The notes: generated by a model from the letters alone, not told the origin. A stretch of 64,000 nt of DNA from Membranipora membranacea (GCA_914767715.1 OU612072.1:21452001-21516000); one strand, 5' to 3'. Positions 47,344 through 57,385 are shown, counted from the stretch's first letter. Made by a program: numbers and translations.

Positions 47344-48111
47344 ATGGTATCCAAGGCTATAAGGTTTTCTGATATCATCAAGAGTTATGAGGACCAGAAG
47401 ACAAGTGGTGAGTTCTTTGTTTGGATAGAGAAGCTAGAGCTGGTGGCACAGTTGCAAGGGTTGACAGATCTGCCTAAGTTTGTGCCATTGTTCTTGTCAG
47501 GTCCTGCCTTTTCTGTGTATCAACAGTTGAGTGATGAAACTAAGAATGATTATGATTTGTTAAAAGCTGAGTTATCCACTGCTTTCAGCATTGATCCATT
47601 TACAGCGTATGATGAGTTGAAGAGCAGAGTATTAATCGAGAATGAGTCGGTTGATGTGTATTTAGCTGATATAAGGCGGTTGGTGGCATTGATGGGTCAT
47701 GGACATCATGGTGAGCCTCTGGTCAGGTGTGCATTTGTATCAGGCCTACCTTCTGATGTGGCTATGCAGTTAAAATCTACTGTTAATGTTGAGAGGTTGG
47801 GGCTCGCAGAGTTAGTAGGGAAAGCGCGTGCAATGCTTGCATCAAGGGGAGGCAATTCTGCCTTTGCTTGTGCAGGTGTAAAGTCAAATGTAAAAGCTGT
47901 ACAGTGCTTCGTCTGCTCTGGTAATGGGCATGTAGCTCGGGAATGTCCTAACAGGAAAAAGGAGCGGTATGTTAGTGGTCGATCTCAGCGTGATCGAAGA
48001 TGCTATATATGTGATTCACCCGATCACCTGGCAAACAAATGCCCAAACCGATCGGGAAATGGGGCCGGGGCAGTATCTGCGTCGGATACTCGCCCCGCAT
48101 CGCAGCAATAG
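47344..48111 (+). CDS. gag: Gag-like protein with two CCHC zinc knuckles (255 aa)
   Basis: Gag packages the element RNA into particles. Translation probably starts at the ATG at 47344, since the frame upstream runs into the LTR with no ATG. An N-terminal helical capsid-like region contains FFVWIEKLELVAQLQG. Near the C-terminus two CCHC knuckles, CFVCSGNGHVARECPN and CYICDSPDHLANKCPN, have exact C-x2-C-x4-H-x4-C spacing. The last part overlaps pol and carries the frameshift signal. Confidence 0.93.
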   Translation: MVSKAIRFSDIIKSYEDQKTSGEFFVWIEKLELVAQLQGLTDLPKFVPLFLSGPAFSVYQQLSDETKNDYDLLKAELSTAFSIDPFTAYDELKSRVLIENESVDVYLADIRRLVALMGHGHHGEPLVRCAFVSGLPSDVAMQLKSTVNVERLGLAELVGKARAMLASRGGNSAFACAGVKSNVKAVQCFVCSGNGHVARECPNRKKERYVSGRSQRDRRCYICDSPDHLANKCPNRSGNGAGAVSASDTRPASQQ

Positions 48112-51017
48112 AGGCGCCATTACCTGTGATAAACATTTTGATCAATGGCGTTCAGTGTAGATCGTTGGTTGACACAGGTTGTCAGCGGACCGTTGTGACA
48201 TCTCATGTGATCAAAGTGTTAGGTGCTAAGCACAACTCTAAGCCTAGTGTTGTGACAATGCTCGATGGCAAAACTACTCAGTGTGCAGGAGAAGTTGACT
48301 TGGTGTTAGATACATGTCGTGATTCAGTGAAATTACGATGCTTTGTCGCGTCATCTCTGGTATGTGGATTTTCCGCAATAATAGGTATGGATGCTGTCAG
48401 AGGTTTAGGTGGCGTAACTGTGAGCTCGAGGAGTGTTCCTCATTTTGGCAATGTTGATGAAGGTATGCATATGTCCTTGGTTGCTGCTGTAGGAGTTTCG
48501 GTGGTTCCTTCTCTTGAGGTCGAAGACACTGATTTTAGAGCGATTTATGATGGAAATCAATGGAAGGTCTCTTGGAAATGGAAGGATGAAGAGCCTACTT
48601 TGAGAAATCAAAGAGGCGAGTACAATATCAGTGACAAATGTAGGGCAGGTTATGAGAGAGAGGTTGAGTCATGGATTGAGTGTGGGTGGTTAGTAGAGCA
48701 TGATGTTTCAAAACATGGTGAAGTGAAGGGTGTGATACCTATGTTGGCTGCATTTCAGCCTAACAAAGATAGTAAGATAAGGCCTGTTATGGACTATGGG
48801 AAAGAGTTGAATCAGTATATCAGTAGCAACCCAGGCGTTGATGTTGCTGTATGTCAGGATAAGTCTCGCAAATGGCGCAGATTTGGCTCAAACTGTTCTA
48901 TGCTTGATCTCAAAAAGGCATACCTGCAGTTGTATGTTGATGATGAGCTGCTGAAGTTCCAGGCAGTTCGTTATAAGAACAAAATGTATGTCATGACACG
49001 GATGGGTTTCGGTTTGAATGTTGCACCGAAAATAATGTCAAAGGTTCTTGGTAAGGTTCTGTCAATGGATGGTGCAGTTGAACACGGTACTGATCACTAC
49101 ATAGACGATATCATAGTGGATGAGGACAGAGTATCGGTGGATTGTGTGAGAGCCCATCTTCGAAAGTATGGCTTGGTGACAAAGGAACCTGAGAGAATGT
49201 GTGATGCTAGGGTGCTTGGCTTGCGTGTAAAGCTTACTGAGAGTGATGAGTTGGTCTGGGGTAGGGACAATGAGTACGGTGACATAGCTGATGTGGTGAC
49301 TAAACGAGAGTTGTTCTCGGTGTGTGGTCGCCTCACTGGGCATTATCCTTTAGGTGGATGGCTACGAGTGGCATGCAGCTTTATGAAGAGACAGGCAAGT
49401 GATTGTGACTGGGATGAGAAGGTTCCCACTCGCGTAAAGGAGATGTTGCTTGAAACTCAGGCAATGCTAGCCAAAAGAGACCCTGTTTGTGGAGTATGGT
49501 CTGTGCCTTGTACTGAGGAAGGAGTGATATGGTGTGATGCAAGCAGCCTAGCTGTCGGAGTGATAGTTGAGATAGGTGGTGTGATGGTAGAGGATGGCTG
49601 TTGGTTGAGGAAAGATGATGGCAATCATATCAATGTTGCTGAGTTAGAGGCAGTAGTCAGGGGTTTGAGCTGTGGTATAAAATGGGAGTTGAAGTCTATG
49701 AAAGTTATGACAGATTCTGCTACTGTGTATGGCTGGGTGAAATCGGTGATAAATGACAGCAAGCGTCCTAAGGTCGGAGGTCTTGGTGAGCTGCTTACTA
49801 GGAGGAGGTTGAGTATGATCGTTGAGCTAATCGAGTTGTATGACTTACATGTTGAGGTGGTATTGGTCAAGTCAGAGGCTAATCTAGCTGATGCACTTAC
49901 AAGGGTTCCTAAGAAGTGGCTCAAACCTCTAGCTCAGGTTGTATCAGTCGGCTGTGTTGGCGGATACTCTATTGAGGCTGTGCGTGATCTTCATGATACT
50001 AACCACCTGGGGGTGGAAAGGACCTTTTATCTTTCCAGGTGTAAGTGGGGCGATGCAGTACAAAAAGATGATGTGGTCCAAGCGGTGAAGGAATGCCAAG
50101 TCTGCAGACGTGTTGATCCAGCACCAGTAAGATGGGAACATGGTGAGCTTTCGGTTGATGAGACATGGTTCAGACTAGCATCAGACATCACTCATTATGG
50201 AGGCAGTCCGTACTTGACCCTAATAGACTGTGGACCTAGCAGATTCTCTATATGGCGACCGCTCACCAATGAGACGACCGAAGCTGTCATAAAACTACTA
50301 GGACAAATCTTCAATGAGCGTGGACCTCCTAAAGAACTGTTAACTGATAATGGACCATGTTATGTGAGCGAGAGGTTCCGTGGATTTATGGCTAAGTGGA
50401 ACGTGGACCATATATTCAGTTGTGCCTACAAGAAGCAAGGAAACGGCATAGTAGAGCGGCAACATAGAACAATCAAGAGAATGGTTGCTCGCTCCGGTGG
50501 CTCAGTACAGGATATGGTGCACTGGTACAACTTTTCAGCAAAAGTTGATGGTAGCACGCCGGCGGAATCTATCTACCAATACGGCGGTCAGTCATTGCCA
50601 GATGTGACAGGGAACTCATTCCGTCGACAGAGAGACACTCATCTCAATCCATTCAGTGTCGGAGACAGTGTGTATGTAAAACCTCCTGGTGCCCGCTGCA
50701 CGACTACATGGCCAACTGGGGAGGTAACCGCTATCATCTCAAACACTGCCGTTAAGGTTGGTAGCACACCCAGACATGTCAGTGACCTAAGGCTATGCCA
50801 GCATTTCTCTCCAACCAATGAAGAGAATGGACAATCAATTCAAGGCGCTATTGACTATGAGCTAGTTGACCTTGGTGGGGAGGATGCATCTGATGACGAT
50901 GCGGGACAACATGGAAGTGTTAGTGATGCCAGTGACAATGAGAGTGTCGGAGAGCAAGATCAAGCCAGGGCCCGTAATCCCCCTCAGCGATTCGGTAACA
51001 ATATTTATGACACCTGA
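48039..51017 (+). CDS. pol: Pol polyprotein: protease, reverse transcriptase, RNase H, integrase
   Basis: Residues are counted from the ATG at 48039. In the element it is more likely made as a Gag-Pol fusion after a -1 shift at 48054-48060. Aspartic protease LVDTG (DTG 45-47). Reverse transcriptase with DLKKAYLQ (catalytic Asp 290) and YIDD (354-357). RNase H with Asp500 (WCDASS), an AELEA Glu, Asp559 (MTDSAT) and a late Asp in ADALTRVP. Integrase with an HHCC finger (LHDTNH... CQVC) and DDE residues Asp716, Asp770 and Glu806, the last two 35 residues apart as in the family. The C-terminal segment GDSVYVKPPG to PRHVSDLRL is common in Ty3/gypsy integrases. The catalytic residues are all present. 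Confidence 0.95.
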   Translation: MPKPIGKWGRGSICVGYSPRIAAIEAPLPVINILINGVQCRSLVDTGCQRTVVTSHVIKVLGAKHNSKPSVVTMLDGKTTQCAGEVDLVLDTCRDSVKLRCFVASSLVCGFSAIIGMDAVRGLGGVTVSSRSVPHFGNVDEGMHMSLVAAVGVSVVPSLEVEDTDFRAIYDGNQWKVSWKWKDEEPTLRNQRGEYNISDKCRAGYEREVESWIECGWLVEHDVSKHGEVKGVIPMLAAFQPNKDSKIRPVMDYGKELNQYISSNPGVDVAVCQDKSRKWRRFGSNCSMLDLKKAYLQLYVDDELLKFQAVRYKNKMYVMTRMGFGLNVAPKIMSKVLGKVLSMDGAVEHGTDHYIDDIIVDEDRVSVDCVRAHLRKYGLVTKEPERMCDARVLGLRVKLTESDELVWGRDNEYGDIADVVTKRELFSVCGRLTGHYPLGGWLRVACSFMKRQASDCDWDEKVPTRVKEMLLETQAMLAKRDPVCGVWSVPCTEEGVIWCDASSLAVGVIVEIGGVMVEDGCWLRKDDGNHINVAELEAVVRGLSCGIKWELKSMKVMTDSATVYGWVKSVINDSKRPKVGGLGELLTRRRLSMIVELIELYDLHVEVVLVKSEANLADALTRVPKKWLKPLAQVVSVGCVGGYSIEAVRDLHDTNHLGVERTFYLSRCKWGDAVQKDDVVQAVKECQVCRRVDPAPVRWEHGELSVDETWFRLASDITHYGGSPYLTLIDCGPSRFSIWRPLTNETTEAVIKLLGQIFNERGPPKELLTDNGPCYVSERFRGFMAKWNVDHIFSCAYKKQGNGIVERQHRTIKRMVARSGGSVQDMVHWYNFSAKVDGSTPAESIYQYGGQSLPDVTGNSFRRQRDTHLNPFSVGDSVYVKPPGARCTTTWPTGEVTAIISNTAVKVGSTPRHVSDLRLCQHFSPTNEENGQSIQGAIDYELVDLGGEDASDDDAGQHGSVSDASDNESVGEQDQARARNPPQRFGNNIYDT
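48054..48097 (+). promoter_or_regulatory. -1 programmed frameshift site: slippery heptamer plus hairpin
   Basis: In gag frame the heptamer reads G GGA AAT (48054-48060), the X-XXY-YYZ form, and a -1 slip moves exactly into the open pol frame. After a 5-base spacer (48061-48065) a hairpin follows: CGGGGC (48066-48071) pairs with GCCCCG (48092-48097) and AGTATC (48072-48077) with GATACT (48085-48090), with one bulged C and a 7-base loop. Heptamer, spacer and stem all fit known retroviral and retrotransposon -1 sites. Confidence 0.85.
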
Positions 51018-51048
51018 TCCGAAGTATGATCTTGAGATCATGGGGAGG

Positions 51049-51291
51049 TGTGATCTGTGCTAATATGCTAGTAAATTGTAGTTATGTTCCCTTTTATTTT
51101 ATGTTGAGATATCCCATAATCCCATGGTCAAGTCATGTGACATGTAGTTTCAGTTTCTTTCATAAAGTTTGAGTTGTTGTTTTGCAATTGTAGTGTGGAG
51201 AGGATTTTTCTACTGCCTTAGTTAGGCTTTGCAGTTCATGAGAATACAACATTCAGTATCTTACATATAACTCAGTGTGTCATATTCTACA
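51049..51291 (+). repeat. 3' LTR
   Basis: Identical to the 5' LTR, preceded by a purine tract ATGGGGAGG that would prime plus-strand synthesis. Confidence 0.96.
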
Positions 51292-51378
51292 TTGGGTACT
51301 TTCAGAAAACAACTCAATAGCAGTAGAAGATTACGGTAAAAATGCTCCAGTTATAAAGCACCCATTTGAAAAAAAACT

Positions 51379-51460
51379 GACCTGGATGGGATTCGAACCC
51401 ACAACAATCTTTTAAACGTGATTATAAGGCAGACGCTCTACACACTGAGCTATTCAGCCA
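51379..51460 (-). ncRNA. tRNA-like segment in the MITE (degenerate)
   Basis: On the minus strand: D-arm AGCTCAGTGTGTAGAGC and a T-arm with GTGGGTTCGAATCCCAT (perfect box B GGTTCGAATCC). The acceptor ends and anticodon stem do not pair, so it is not a working tRNA gene but could act as a pol III promoter. Confidence 0.55.
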
Positions 51461-51503
51461 CTCACAGGAATACGTGGGCCGTGAGTGATAATATACGCCA
51501 CTG

Positions 51504-51919
51504 ATGAAGAGTGAAGGAAAGAATGCATGTGTGCATTGCATTGTGGGATACATAATAATTTAGTTATCACACTTTTGTCAGCTAAAAAACAAAATGATTG
51601 AAAAAAGGAAGACCAAGGTCGTGTATTCTCCCACTAGCAATGGTAAGCCTTATATCAAACCTTACCCAACGGCAGTCATTATTTGGAGGACTTGAATAAA
51701 TACAGACGATGCTGGGGACTAGGGAACTAATACATAAATTCTCCTCGATAATACTCATGATATTCATAAACTGATTGTCTTGGTCTGAAGCAGAATATCT
51801 GACCATTCATTGCATCAAGACAAAGGGTAGGTGTATGAAGCTAAATATGCAGCCTGTTAAATTATTTTGATCTGTTCCTGCAATACACGGTAATCGTTTA
51901 AAGTAACGCTTAGTGATTG
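51504..51919. repeat. continuation of duplication D, copy 2
   Basis: Matches 21571-21985, including a dispersed-core unit at about 51533. Ends at the solo LTR target ATTG. Confidence 0.85.
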
Positions 51920-52352
51920 TGTCACATACACTGTATGTGACACGCCTAGGTGCATGACTCTACATGAAGTTAGGCATTGTATATTGCACTGTCATGGTTG
52001 CCATGGTCCTAATCTGATTAATTGTTATACTCTTCCGCATTTACTTCCATTTTTTGCACATTTAATTACCATCTAAATGCGGAGGTTGGCCATCAAAATG
52101 ATGACATATCATCCCACCTGTTTCTATTTTTACGACCTATTTATACAGGTCGGTATAAAGAACAGTGGTTTTTGCTCTGAAGATTTAGTTACAGCTTGGC
52201 GTTGCAATTTATCAGTTGCCTGGGGCATTTGCCCCAGGGTGTAGTTCAGTAATAAAATCATCAAAATGCCGAAAAACTGCATTCAGTATTATAAAGTAAT
52301 ATCATATGAACTCTGCCAGCAGTGAACTGTCGTGATCTTTCTTGATCCGACA
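51920..52352. mobile_element. solo LTR (433 bp)
   Basis: Begins TGTCACATACACTGTATGTG (itself palindromic) and ends GATCCGACA, flanked by ATTG duplications (51916-51919 and 52353-52356). The paralogous empty site is AGTGATTGCTTAG at about 21970. Inside are a TATA-like GTATAAAG near 52153 and an AATAAA near 52250, both normal LTR parts. No internal retroviral region is left, so recombination between two LTRs is the likely origin. It is a different family from the element at 47085. Confidence 0.75.
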
Positions 52353-52989
52353 ATTGCTTAGAATTATCAATTTTATAGAGCAGCCTACACAGCTTTGCTA
52401 TTAAATCAAAGTCATGCTTAACAAAGTTTGAATCTCTTATCAATCAAGTTTCAAAGAAGCAAAATTGGACCGACTCATGTTCCTCGTCACTAACTAAATT
52501 CCTTATATAGCTTCAAAACTGCATGGTGCCTAAAGTATTTGATAAGAGCACCAAGTTAGCTTTTAACTGCTTGGCACTGAACCCTGCTAATAAATGTGAA
52601 TGTAGGCAGATAATTCCATTTTTTTGCTATCTTTGTTGCATATTCGACCCACTAGGCGCCAAATACCCAAGCAGAACAGACACCTCTCTTTTACTCGTTA
52701 TTGCTCATGTTTATTTTTTATGGAGTTAACTTCTTCCTGTTAAGGAAGAAGGCAACTCCATACAAAAAAGTGTTTTGTTTATCTAATCAAATTTATCCAC
52801 AACATTAGATTTTAGAAGTTTGTTAAAAGTAGGTATTAATTCAATTTACTAATGACTCTAGTTGAGATGCCTTTTCGACATTAAATTCAATTTGTATTCT
52901 TGAATAATAAACTGAGTTAAATACCAGAAAAGCAATCTATACCATACCAGAAAGAACATGCTCTGAGGGATCTCCCACAAGAACTGATC
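52353..52989. repeat. segmental duplication E, copy 2, with conserved hairpin
   Basis: Matches 21970-22380. The hairpin partner of 22331-22380 lies at 52715-52769. After about 52770 the sequence is AT-rich and unique, without a gene. Confidence 0.75.
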
Positions 52990-53502
52990 AAAGCGGAGAT
53001 GGGATGTCTGATAGCTGACAGTAATTTAATTATGCCTAATACACAACAGATTTCGTCAAAAGATAAAACTGATAATGGTCTCTGATTTGATGTGGTTGGT
53101 TCTGCTCCTCCTTCTCATTGACTCTCCCGAGTCATCCAAGTAAGCTGTGAAGTTACCTGACATGTTTTCATGAAATCTTTTTATAACTTACTAATGTACA
53201 CAAAATGCCTGTCCTAAAGTGTCCTACCATGTCATCCATTCTAACTAGGGTGGGCAGTGCTTGGATGTATGAAAATAGTAGGGCAAAAGGTGTAATTTCT
53301 GTACCAAGTATATCGTACCCAAGAACGCCTTGATATGGACAATATCACCAAGTGCGCCAAGAAGCCCTCCAAAGCAGATACTGCCAAACACAGATTGAAA
53401 ACCAAATCCCTCAGAATGGTGGCTATCAACGCACCAAACCCTTTAATCTCCTTTGACATGCTACTATCCGGTTGCTCTACGTCTCTGTGCCACTGCATTA
53501 TA

Positions 53503-54037
53503 TTTATTTGTTTAAAGAGGTTTTCTAGAAAGTTTACAGATAACAGAGTAGTTAAAAAGTAACTTGTTGACCTCTACACACAGTTAAATACACACAAAAA
53601 AAGGGATTATACATAAATAAATGACGATGTTCTAGAAATTGGAAAGTAAGTAAGTTATATATGGCTTTATAGAAATATAAAATGATATATATATATATAA
53701 AATTATTGTCCTTGTGACAATTATTATAAAAATCATCAGTTAAAAGATAGTAGGCTGTCAGCCGTTTTGCATTTCAGTCTGAAATTGTGCAGCAGATTTA
53801 AGAGAGCTGTTTTGCCAAAATGTGTCCTAAAAGAGGATTTTATTACTGAACATTTACTTCTAAGGGAACTTTGGTGTTTATTGGACTTTTGCACCAGGCG
53901 AAGAATATGCTTTGATGCTTTATTTTTGAATATTTTTTTATGTGTAAATTTGTGAAATAGGTAATGTCTTCTACTTTTTAGGGTGGGTAAGTTTAAGAGT
54001 GATCTACCAGTTGTGACCGAAAACTTTTTAGGTGCAG
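53503..54037 (-). mobile_element. 5'-truncated LINE 3'-end insertion
   Basis: Absent from the duplicate at 1626-1632, so inserted after duplication; ATTA at both edges may be the target duplication. It carries the last ~100 codons of a non-LTR RT and a 3' UTR with a short TA run (about 53683-53699). Confidence 0.65.
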
Positions 54038-54038
54038 A
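53736..54038 (-). pseudogene. LINE RT C-terminal fragment
   Basis: Open minus-strand frame of about 100 codons with NLPTLKSRRHYLFHKF, then a Lys/Arg-rich stretch and FRTHFGKTALLN, as in the C-terminal end of LINE reverse transcriptases. Stop at 53736-53738. Catalytic part missing. Confidence 0.55.
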
Positions 54039-54221
54039 TATTAATCTTTGTAGAGACTGTTTTAGATCACAGGCTATCCTTATTTTCTATTATTATATAT
54101 ATGTACACTACAAATAGATTTTATGCAAAAGTTTTAAACATCATAATTCTTATAAAAAAATTTTACTACAGGCAGACCAGTTTTATATTTCTCAATCGCC
54201 CCTTGTGATAATAAAGGTCCG

Positions 54222-54310
54222 CACATACATACATACATACATACGTACCTACGTACATTTGTACGCACGCACGCACGCACATACATACATACATACATAC
54301 ATACATACTT
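54222..54310. repeat. (ATAC)n/(CACG)n microsatellite
   Basis: ATAC runs on both sides of an imperfect ACGC patch; partner of 1804-1945. Confidence 0.9.
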
Positions 54311-54840
54311 ACCTCTATTAAGGTGCTAACATGGTTGACACGCAAAAAGCGGCATTTTGCAGCTAATTTGCAAGTAATATACACATATCGTCTTCCAAAC
54401 AAGGAAATATTTGCCACAAAGAATGAGATATAGGTAGGCAAGCAAAGTAGTGCATGGATGATTGATACCAACATTCAATCATCTGGAGGACAAACTGTCT
54501 TGTAAAAATCAGCCAAAGTAAATAAGTTCTTGGTTCACCAGACCTTATCAATCCGAAGATATTGCAAGGGGTGTACTTATTTCTCAAGGTTACTCATCTG
54601 TCATATTAGCACAAGGGAGAATAAAAACCGACTGCTTGTATATTGCATTGTGGGATACTAATAAAATTCATTATTAAATATTTGACAGCTTAAGTGTTTG
54701 TCTCAAACAACCTGCCCCTCCCATCCTGTTCAGCTGTTCTAATAGTGCCCTCTAAACCTTTTTCGTGGAGCACAAAAGGGCATTGAAATTTAAGGGAGAA
54801 GCACTTTGGAAACTCATCAAAATTAATATTGAGCTATGCT

Positions 54841-55485
54841 CAGTTCATTAAAGTCAATTTGGGCAAATCTTAGGCTAAGAAGTTGTCTTCTCTTATTGTT
54901 GAAATTCGATGGCTCATTTGTAGTATAGAGTTATCACCCCATCTATCTATCTGTGTAAAACATTTTAGTTTCAAGCATAAGGGTAGACTGCTTCACAGAG
55001 TAAAGGGATTCAGAGTAAATTTTTTAACAATAGTCAAGGAAAGAGTTTTTTACTCCTTGGTCAAGATACCTGCAAGCTTTGTGTCACGGGGAAAGTTATG
55101 GGAAGCTTGATGCCAAAAACTCCTTTCATCTATTTGTCACAATTATAGGGTTCTGGAGAATGAACTGAATGCAAAGTTTTCGATTACAGTAAAAAATAGA
55201 ATATGCAGGCTCTCCCGTACAAAAAATTCTCTTTGTACAGGCTAACTCTACAATTAGACCTGATGTTTTATGCTTAAATTACACCTAACTATCCTAGCTA
55301 AATTGACACGGTGGGATAGCTAGGAAGGCAGTATTGTGGCAGTTTTTACAATAGGATTAACTATTACAATCCTTGAATGATCCTGCCACAAAAATGTTCC
55401 CTTGGTCTGTGCAATCATTGAACCTTAAATTTATCAAAAGGGCCTCATATCAAATGTATCTGCGGTCCATCGTCTACTGGGCGTT
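54841..55485. other. no gene recognised
   Basis: One plus-strand ORF (54883-55110) with no motif. The first bases resemble the CTCAGTTCATTAAAG end of the TIR element at 28417, which may be a solitary end fragment. Confidence 0.45.
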
Positions 55486-57385
55486 GGTTGGCACCCAGGT
55501 GTGCTCCGACCTGCCTGCAAACAGAGAGCAACCTGGCGCAGATATTGTGGCCTGGCCACTAAGGCAACGAATTTCGCCGCCTATGCTCCGGGATGCGGCT
55601 TGTGACAAGACATCTGATTTAAATCAACCTTCAATTTTAATCAGTCTTGAGACACAAGGGTTATCCTCAGGTTTTGATATTCTAATATTACATTGCCTTT
55701 AAATCCTTTGGAAAAGATGGAGAGGTATACACCCGAGGGTGCTGGGGGCTGGAACAATCAACAATGAATGCTCCCCCAGTGGGGCTCGAACCCACAACTC
55801 CTGCGGCACTAATCGCCTGGCAGTGAATAGCAAGCGCGCTAACCAATTGCGCCATCTCACCATCCCCCAAAAAAGAATGGGTCGATGGCGCTAATTAGAT
55901 AGCCCGCTATTCACTACTCGGAGTTGTGTTCTCTCATCCCACAGCACATTCCATTCCACCATTGCCACCCTATGAAACACAGCGTACGTGTTAGGGTTAT
56001 TGGCCTTACATGGCCCATTGCTGGGACACCTTGTAGTAGGTTTTAGCTGTCTTTCCAGCTTCTCAGCATGTCATTCCATGCTGTCACATGTCTTTCCATG
56101 AGTCAGTCAGTAGACAAGTACACAGGAGAGGTATACACCCGAGGGTGCTGGGGGCTGGAACAATCAACAATGAATGCTCCCCCAGTGGGGCTCGAACCCA
56201 CAACTCCTGCGGCACTAATCGCCTGGCAGTGAATAGCAAGCGCGCTAACCAATTGCGCCATCTCACCATCCCCCAAAAAAGAATGGGTCGATGGCGCTAA
56301 TTAGATAGCCCGCTATTCACTACTCGGAGTTGTGTTCTCTCATCCCACAGCACATTCCATTCCACCATTGCCACCCTATGAAACACAGCGTACGTGTTAG
56401 GGTTATTGGCCTTACATGGCCCATTGCTGGGACCCCTTGTAGTAGGTTTTAGCTGTCTTTCCAGCTTGTCAGCATGTCTTTCCATGCTGTCACATGTCTT
56501 TCCATGAGTCAGTCAGTAGACAAGTATAAACAAGGCACAACAGTAACAAATTCTTTCCTTGTAATGAAACACAGAGACTGCAATACAACTGGTTGTTTAC
56601 AAATAATATTTTCTTGAGGGATTAGAAAATTTACTCTGAGAAAACAATGTCTGTAAATGCTCTAACTGATATCTTCATCCATCTTAGGTCTCAATTGTAC
56701 TTGGATCGTTTCAATGCACCGCATGGAGAAATGCTTTCAACTTTGTTTGGAGGCCATCTCAGATTTGTTGTTCATTGAGGCAGCCCACCTGTTTGGCTAG
56801 CCGAATCCTCAAAAGTAACAACATTATAACTTGTTGCAGTATAGATGCAGTCCCAGGGCACCCTCTTCTTGATTGTGCAATATCTCCCAGAAGAAGGTTT
56901 ACCCGGCTAGCCAAGAGTGAAGTGATCGCAACCTTTTTTAACTTTGTAGAAGCATGGACCATGTTTTTGTTGAGTAAAGAGAGCGTGGATAATTGAATGT
57001 CGATTAGGTGTCATGGTCGATTGTAAAAGTGTAAATATATGAGTAGCCAGCCACTAGAGCCTATTGATTCAACATAATTTGATATGATATTTTAGATGCC
57101 ATAAAATTGGTATAAACAAACGGGGCACTCAATATGGTCTAAATTTTTTGTATCAGAACTGGGGTTTCGGGCTTGGAATACTGGTTGGAAAATATATTTG
57201 GACTGAGCAGGAATTACAAATTATCTGGTTGATTGAAATCTGATGTCTTATCACTCGCCCATCCCGAGGCATGGGCGGTGAAATATTATTGCCTTATTCG
57301 CGAGGCCGCAATATCTGCGCCAATTTGCTCTCTGTTTGCAGGCAGGTCGGAGCACACCTGGGGGACCAACCAATCCCCAGTACTC
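55486..57385. mobile_element. inverted arms flanking a tandemly duplicated SINE
   Basis: 55490-55630 and 57235-57370 are inverted copies at roughly 80 percent identity, sharing GCAAACAGAGAGCAAC / TTGCTCTCTGTTTGC and AATATCTGCGCC. Between them lie two tandem 406-bp units (55719-56124 and 56125-56526) and the sequence that is the inverted partner of window bases 38-300. A large foldback or composite element is possible. Confidence 0.6.
55719..56526. repeat. two tandem 406-bp units, each with a tRNA-derived SINE head
   Basis: The units differ at only a few bases (for example GGGACACC versus GGGACCCC), so the duplication is recent. On the minus strand each has a tRNA-like head: box-A-like TGGCGCAATTGGTTAGCGCG and T-arm GTGGGTTCGAGCCCCAC. 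The anticodon arm does not fold. ORFs in this region read through the SINE. Confidence 0.85.

Larger units (their letters stand above)
47085..51291 (+). mobile_element. near-intact LTR retrotransposon (4.2 kb)
   Basis: Two 243-bp LTRs (TG...CA) that I find identical base by base, a perfect 5-bp target duplication TTGGG (47080-47084 and 51292-51296), a purine-rich tract ATGGGGAGG just before the 3' LTR, and overlapping gag and pol frames without stops. Domain order protease, RT, RNase H, integrase is shared by Ty3/gypsy and BEL/Pao; the integrase end and YIDD favour Ty3/gypsy. Only 16 bases separate the 5' LTR from the gag ATG and I see no obvious tRNA primer site there. No env. Identical LTRs imply a recent insertion. 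Confidence 0.95.
46879..51503. mobile_element. hAT-like MITE (413 bp without insert) interrupted by an LTR retrotransposon
   Basis: The ends CAGGGGCGTATATT and, inverted, CAGTGGCGTATATT form short TIRs. The element is flanked by perfect 8-bp duplications ATGAAGAG (46871-46878 and 51504-51511). The paralogous site at about 21571 has a single ATGAAGAG and no insert. Without the LTR element and its 5-bp duplication the MITE is 413 bp. It holds three GC-rich hairpins (46936-46950, 46955-46969, 46981-47009) and a tRNA-like segment. It has no ORF of its own. Confidence 0.88.
52990..54840. repeat. segmental duplication H, copy 2
   Basis: Partner of 1020-2520. Contains the counterpart ORF 53241-53498 (minus), a LINE fragment insertion, an ATAC microsatellite (54222-54310) and a dispersed-core unit at about 54642. 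Confidence 0.8.

Noticed and set aside
51379-51460. Candidate functional tRNA gene
   Set aside because: D- and T-arms are good, but acceptor and anticodon stems do not pair. It is kept only as a tRNA-like segment.
55688-56300. ORFs on both strands near the tandem SINE
   Set aside because: They read through tRNA-derived SINE sequence and repeat in both units.
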